Source: Algoriphagus ornithinivorans
Lineage (GTDB): Bacteria > Bacteroidota > Bacteroidia > Cytophagales > Cyclobacteriaceae
Length of the DNA: 64,000 nucleotides
Direction of reading: 5' to 3'
Assembly: GCF_900115305.1 (NCBI RefSeq)
Contig: NZ_FOVW01000004.1
Span: forward strand, 348,443-412,442
The translations under genes and the position numbers were made by a program. The notes beneath the pieces were generated by a model. That model had not been told where the DNA came from, did not search any database, and saw nothing but the letters and a program-made list of their open reading frames with translations. Shown here in pieces: positions 59,584 through 64,000 of this stretch (position 1 is the first letter of the stretch; each line of letters starts with the position of its first letter).

Positions 59584-60342
59584 ATGGAATTCACTGACCA
59601 ACTTAACAGAACAATTTTTCTTCCGCATCCTCCCAAGCGGATTGTTTCTTTGGTTCCATCTCAGACAGAGCTTTTGGTTGACTTAGACCTGGAGGATAGA
59701 ATAGTTGGGGTCACCAAATTTTGTATTCATCCCAAAGGCCTTAAGAAATCAAAAGCTATAGTGGGAGGGACCAAAAATTATAGGTTTGAAGTCATTGAGG
59801 AATTGAAACCCGATCTGATCATAGGGAATAAAGAGGAAAACGATCAAAAAGGCATAGAAAAACTTGCTGAGCGATTTCCTATATGGATGTCGGATATTTT
59901 TAAAGTTTCAGACGCGCTGGAAATGATTCGCTCAATCGGTGAATTGACCGGATCCCAGGAAAAAGCCGAAGAGCTTAGTATTCAGATTTCTAAAGAATTT
60001 TTAAAACCAATGCCTGGGAAGGGAAGGGCTGTATACCTTATTTGGAATAAGCCTATGATGGCTGCAGGGAGAAATACATTTATCGATGAAATGTTAAGAT
60101 ATGCAGGCTTTGAAAATGTAGTTGCTCAGGATAGATATCCTGAATTGAGCATTGAAGAAATTAAGGGTCTAGATCCTGAATGGATTTTATTAAGCTCAGA
60201 GCCATTTCCTTTCAAAGAGAAACATATCAAAGAATTTGAAGGGCTTTTTCCGAAGAAGAAAATCAAAATTGTAGATGGGGAAATGTTTTCTTGGTATGGC
60301 TCAAGATTATTGAAAAGTAAAAGGTATTTTCAAAGCCTTTAG
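59584..60342 (+). CDS. BtuF-like helical-backbone metal receptor protein, no signal peptide
   Basis: A 252-residue protein with the fold of cobalamin/siderophore substrate-binding proteins: RIVSLVPSQTELLVDLDLEDRIVGVTKFC, LKPDLIIGNKEEND, then AVYLIWNKPMMAAGRNTFIDEMLRYAGFENV and DPEWILLSSEPFPF. It lacks a signal peptide or lipobox and has no transporter genes beside it, so it would stay in the cytoplasm unless the start lies elsewhere. Similar orphan cytoplasmic relatives are known in Bacteroidota. Role unclear: cobalamin or heme binding is possible. Confidence 0.82.
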   Translation: MEFTDQLNRTIFLPHPPKRIVSLVPSQTELLVDLDLEDRIVGVTKFCIHPKGLKKSKAIVGGTKNYRFEVIEELKPDLIIGNKEENDQKGIEKLAERFPIWMSDIFKVSDALEMIRSIGELTGSQEKAEELSIQISKEFLKPMPGKGRAVYLIWNKPMMAAGRNTFIDEMLRYAGFENVVAQDRYPELSIEEIKGLDPEWILLSSEPFPFKEKHIKEFEGLFPKKKIKIVDGEMFSWYGSRLLKSKRYFQSL

Positions 60343-60458
60343 AAAGCCATAAAATTATCATTCACCTTATCGATGTGAAAAATTTTATTTTCTAAGCATA
60401 CTTTTTTAAAAATTTCAAGTAACTTTTCGATTCAATTAACCATAAACCTATTCAGATA

Positions 60459-61808
60459 ATGAAGAATAACAGAAGGAGTTTTTTGAAAAAACTGGGCTTG
60501 ACTGCTGGGACAGCAGCAATTGCACCCGCTGTTTTTGCAAATGACCAACCGGATATCCAATTTCTCAATAGAAATACGACTTGGGATGCTGCTCAGCCTA
60601 TACGTTTGGGCTTGATCGGTGCGGGCATTATGGGGACGGAAGATATGAATACGGCCCTTCGTCATGCCAACGTTCAAATGACAGCAGTTTGTGATTTGTA
60701 CGATGGAAGATTGGAATCTGCCAAACAAAAATGGGGATCCAATATCTTCACAACCAAAGATCATAAGGAATTACTTAAGCGTTCGGATGTAGATGCGGTA
60801 ATCATTGCTACCCCTGATCATTGGCATAAGCAAATATCTATTGATGCCATGAACGCAGGAAAGCATGTATACTGTGAAAAGCCTATGGTTCACAGTGTGG
60901 CTCAAGGGATGGATGTAATCAATGCATGGAAGAAGTCCGGTAAGGTGATGGTTGTTGGTTCCCAAGGCTTATCATCGCTTGGAAATGAAAAAGCAAAAGA
61001 ACTTTTAGCCGCTGGAGTAATAGGGGATATTGTATATGCAGAAGGATTCTGGGCAAGAATGTCCCCAGAAGGGGCTTGGCAGTACAATGTTCCTGCTGAT
61101 GGAAGCCCAAAAACAGTAGACTGGAAGAGGTATATTTCCAATACTTCAGATAGGGAATGGGATCCATTGAGATTTTTTAGATGGAGAAACTACTTGGATT
61201 ATGGAACAGGAATGTCAGGGGATCTTTTCGTCCACCTTTTTTCCAGTCTTCATTTTATTACCAATTCCAAAGGCCCAAGTAAGGTTTCTTCTATGGGGGG
61301 ATTGAGATATTGGAAAGATGGAAGAGAAGTGCCTGATGTACTATTAGGTTCTTTTGATTACCCTGAAACTCCTGAGCATCCTGGATTTAATCTGTCATTG
61401 AGATGTAATTTTGTAGACGGAACCAGCGGTACAACTTATCTGAGAATCGTTGGTACTAAAGGCTCAATGGATGTGAAGTGGGAAGAGGTGGTAGTGAAGT
61501 TAAATCAAAATGCCGAGAGCGATGATCCTTTTATGAAAGAGCAGGCAAAACTACGTGCTGCTTCAGGTCAGGAGGAGAGAGCTAAAATTTTACCACCTAG
61601 AGAAACATCTTACACAGCTGAGAGATCTTGGAAAGGTGCACATTACGATCATTTCGGAAACTGGTTTAATGCGATCAGGACAGGAGGAACTGTAGTAGAA
61701 GATCCCGTTTTCGGGTTCAGAGCTGCGGCACCTGCGCTATTGTGTAATGATTCTTATTTCCAGGATAAATTTATCAAATGGGATCCAGTAAATATGAAAT
61801 TAGTATAA
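60459..61808 (+). CDS. Tat-exported Gfo/Idh/MocA family oxidoreductase
   Basis: A 449-residue oxidoreductase with a twin-arginine signal (NRRSFLKKLGLTAGTAAIAPAVFA). The Rossmann motif is LGLIGAGIMGTEDMN, and the catalytic Lys motif is CEKP (HVYCEKPMV). It lies three bases before the first DUF1080 gene, in what is almost surely one transcript. Such genes make 3-keto-glycosides that DUF1080 hydrolases may cleave. It is a paralogue of the gene at 52933. Confidence 0.92.
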   Translation: MKNNRRSFLKKLGLTAGTAAIAPAVFANDQPDIQFLNRNTTWDAAQPIRLGLIGAGIMGTEDMNTALRHANVQMTAVCDLYDGRLESAKQKWGSNIFTTKDHKELLKRSDVDAVIIATPDHWHKQISIDAMNAGKHVYCEKPMVHSVAQGMDVINAWKKSGKVMVVGSQGLSSLGNEKAKELLAAGVIGDIVYAEGFWARMSPEGAWQYNVPADGSPKTVDWKRYISNTSDREWDPLRFFRWRNYLDYGTGMSGDLFVHLFSSLHFITNSKGPSKVSSMGGLRYWKDGREVPDVLLGSFDYPETPEHPGFNLSLRCNFVDGTSGTTYLRIVGTKGSMDVKWEEVVVKLNQNAESDDPFMKEQAKLRAASGQEERAKILPPRETSYTAERSWKGAHYDHFGNWFNAIRTGGTVVEDPVFGFRAAAPALLCNDSYFQDKFIKWDPVNMKLV

Positions 61809-61811
61809 GCT

Positions 61812-62573
61812 ATGAAAACTAGAATAATAACAGGAGCTTTTTTGGCAGCAATTATTTGGGCATGCGGTCCAAATGAGCCAAAAGAAACAATTGAAGAAGT
61901 TGAAGAGGTAGTAGTTCCGGACAATACTTTGACCGAGGAAGAGCGGTCTGAGGGGTGGATGCTATTATTTGATGGGCAATCTATGGAAGGTTGGCGTGCT
62001 TTTAATGGAGACACAACTCCCTCTAACTGGATTATTGAGGATGGAGCTATGAAAGGACTGGGTGCGACCGGTGGAAGTGATATTGGCGGAGATATTGTAT
62101 TTGGACCAATGGAATTTGAAGAATTTGAGTTGGAGTTTACTTGGAAAATTTCTCCCGGGGGAAATAGCGGGGTGTTTTATCACGTAGTGGAGGGACCAAA
62201 TTACAAAGCTCCATATTATACGGGTCCGGAATATCAGGTGATAGACCAATTAGGTTTTGAGGGACCCTTAGAAAAATGGCAGTCCCTGGCTGGTGATTAT
62301 GCGATGTATGAGCCGGATTTTGAAGGAGTAGTTAAGCCTGCGGGAGAATGGAATGTTTCCAAAATAATATTCTCAGAAGAAGGGGCGAGTTATTGGTTGA
62401 ATGGAAAGAAGACTGTAGAGTTTGTTCCTTACTCTGAAGATTGGACAGCAAGAAGAAATTCTGGTAAGTGGAATGACTTCCCGGACTATAAAATTGCCCG
62501 TAAGGGATTGATTGCTTTGCAGGATCATGGTGACCCTGTTTGGTTTAAAAATATTAAGATTAGAACTCTATGA
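61812..62573 (+). CDS. DUF1080 (3-keto-disaccharide hydrolase-type) lipoprotein
   Basis: A 253-residue lipoprotein with lipobox IWAC (Cys 18), a Glu-rich linker, then a DUF1080 jellyroll: GWMLLFDGQSMEGWRAFNGD, EFELEFTWKISPGGNSGVFYHV, GPEYQVID and SYWLNGKKTVEF. DUF1080 has been linked to 3-keto-glycoside hydrolysis. It follows the Gfo/Idh/MocA gene by three bases and overlaps the next DUF1080 gene by four (ATGA). Confidence 0.88.
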   Translation: MKTRIITGAFLAAIIWACGPNEPKETIEEVEEVVVPDNTLTEEERSEGWMLLFDGQSMEGWRAFNGDTTPSNWIIEDGAMKGLGATGGSDIGGDIVFGPMEFEEFELEFTWKISPGGNSGVFYHVVEGPNYKAPYYTGPEYQVIDQLGFEGPLEKWQSLAGDYAMYEPDFEGVVKPAGEWNVSKIIFSEEGASYWLNGKKTVEFVPYSEDWTARRNSGKWNDFPDYKIARKGLIALQDHGDPVWFKNIKIRTL

Positions 62574-63166
62574 GAAAATTATTGATATGCCTGATGCTGT
62601 TGGGGATGACCCAGGTGTCTTTTGTGCAAAAAAAAGAAAAGCTGTTTAATGGGAAAAATCTGGATGGATGGATAATCTATGGAACAGAAAAATGGTACGT
62701 GGAAGATGGTCTATTGGTCTCAGAAAGTGGTCCGGACAAAGGATACGGATATTTAGGAACCGAGAAAAACTACGATGATTTCGAAATTACTTTAGAATTT
62801 AAGCAAGAGGCTAATGGAAACAGTGGGGTTTTTATTCGTTCAACAGTGGACGGCACCAAAGTTTCTGGTTGGCAAGTGGAGGTAGCTCCTCCCGGAAGCG
62901 ATACCGGAGGAATTTATGAGTCTTATGGAAGGGGATGGTTGATCAAGCCAGATCCTGAAAAAGACAAAGCTTTGAAATTTGGAGATTGGAATAAGATGAG
63001 AATTGTAGTAAAAGGGGATAATGTCACATCTTATTTGAATGGGGTAGAGATGGTCAACTTTTCTGATCCAAAGATAGGAGAAGGAAAAGGCGGAGTTTTA
63101 TTACAAATCCACGATGGAGGAGGTATAAAAGTATACTGGCGAAATATCGTTTTGAAAAAGCTCTGA
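62570..63166 (+). CDS. DUF1080 domain-containing secreted protein
   Basis: A 198-residue exported protein (signal peptide MRKLLICLMLLGMTQVSFVQ) with a single compact DUF1080 domain: LFNGKNLDGWIIYGTEKWYVEDG, DFEITLEFKQEANGNSGVFIRS, GWQVEVAPPGSDTGGIYES and VTSYLNGVEMVNFSD. It is only distantly similar to its neighbour, so the pair probably serves different substrates or partners rather than a recent duplication. It starts within the previous stop and is followed by a terminator. Confidence 0.88.
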   Translation: MRKLLICLMLLGMTQVSFVQKKEKLFNGKNLDGWIIYGTEKWYVEDGLLVSESGPDKGYGYLGTEKNYDDFEITLEFKQEANGNSGVFIRSTVDGTKVSGWQVEVAPPGSDTGGIYESYGRGWLIKPDPEKDKALKFGDWNKMRIVVKGDNVTSYLNGVEMVNFSDPKIGEGKGGVLLQIHDGGGIKVYWRNIVLKKL

Positions 63167-63191
63167 TTTTCCCAAATAAGTTAGAATTCAT

Positions 63192-63226
63192 GCCCTGAGG
63201 ATTTGTTCTTCAGGGCAATTTTTTTC
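63192..63226 (+). terminator. Intrinsic terminator after the DUF1080 operon
   Basis: GCCCTGA pairs with TCAGGGC (11-nt loop), followed by AATTTTTTTC. Confidence 0.8.
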
Positions 63227-63292
63227 TTGATATTTTTTCCTTTTCGTTCTCAGGCTTTTAGGAGAAATCCTTGAATATTTCTTAGCTAGCTA

Positions 63293-63322
63293 TTGTATCC
63301 TGAAATAATCCCCCGATATTTG
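63293..63322 (+). promoter_or_regulatory. Predicted rRNA promoter P1
   Basis: TTG at 63293-63295, 19 bases, then GATATTTG (63315-63322, one mismatch), with GCACTCC immediately after. Confidence 0.6.
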
Positions 63323-63452
63323 CACTCCCAATCGACGCAAACGGCGCGGGGGAAAATTGAAAGGCGGAGTGAAAAGAAGAAGCTAGACACCGAGGGGTGT
63401 TTGGATCTGTGAAAGTGGGAAGAAAAAGAAAAAACATTTTTTTCAGATTCTT

Positions 63453-63483
63453 TTTGCAAACGGAAAAACTTCTACTACCTTTG
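63453..63483 (+). promoter_or_regulatory. Predicted rRNA promoter P2
   Basis: TTTG at 63453-63456, exactly 19 bases, TACCTTTG at 63476-63483: a perfect Bacteroidota promoter. GCACTCC follows as at P1. Confidence 0.75.
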
Positions 63484-63690
63484 CACTCCTGTTCGGAAGG
63501 AACGGGGAAAACAAAAATAAAAAAAACGGGGAAAACGAAGCTGTGAGGCGGTTTTTCTGACAGTGTTGCCGAATGAGGCGACGCAAGTTCTTTGAAGTGA
63601 TGTAAGGCGAAAAAATAATAACCTGAGAGAGAAAGACAGGGAGGCTGGTATATATGCTTTGTATATCAGTTGTGTATAGTTAGATAATTT

Positions 63691-64000
<310 letters not shown>

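Overview
This window looks like chromosome from a Bacteroidota bacterium, most likely order Cytophagales (Cyclobacteriaceae, Algoriphagus-like). The signs are type IX secretion (T9SS) genes, a TonB receptor with STN and carboxypeptidase-like domains next to a DUF4249 lipoprotein, a Bacteroidota-type omega subunit, promoters of the TTTG-N19-TAnnTTTG type, and the first ~310 bases of a 16S rRNA gene at the right edge. The genus is inferred from general resemblance; no search was run. No phage, complete IS, CRISPR array or tRNA gene was found.

Left part (1-14.6 kb): a TonB receptor cut by the window edge, with two translationally coupled partners (DUF4249 lipoprotein and a plug-like envelope protein). 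These converge on an MscS channel, a membrane-anchored DUF3352/beta-propeller-like protein, malate dehydrogenase, and a cyclic-nucleotide-binding protein coupled to tilS. An OstA/LptA-like gene points the other way.

14.6-24 kb: an envelope and housekeeping run on the + strand: a T9SS substrate-like protein, bamD, rpoZ, coaBC, porD-like (DUF4835), recN, fabI, a secreted amidohydrolase and an alpha/beta hydrolase.

24-32.4 kb: two small accessory modules. The first is a GH16 beta-glucanase lipoprotein plus a lipoprotein with a tandemly duplicated domain, divergent from a membrane-bound propeller/LuxR-type regulator: a reduced beta-glucan locus without SusC/SusD. The second is MarR - YceI - ring-cleaving dioxygenase - MhqD-like hydrolase, with near-identical palindromes before the MarR and YceI genes. 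It resembles a quinone/electrophile defence unit. A 117-bp inverted-repeat element lies inside it.

32.4-33.7 kb is a repeat-rich non-coding stretch. Then come sbcDC, an RlpA-like protein, an AT-rich island with a 62-aa secreted peptide and a propeller-like lipoprotein, an RND efflux set (one adaptor, two permeases, no outer-membrane factor), two outer-membrane proteins and a fused E1 alpha/beta 2-oxoacid dehydrogenase.

52.9-63.2 kb: central and sugar metabolism: two Tat-exported Gfo/Idh/MocA oxidoreductases, an Ldh-family dehydrogenase, Ppx/GppA, an acyl-CoA carboxylase beta subunit, an M42 peptidase, a signal-less BtuF-like protein and two DUF1080 proteins. The last operon fits 3-keto-glycoside turnover. 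The window ends in tandem rRNA promoters and the 16S rRNA start.
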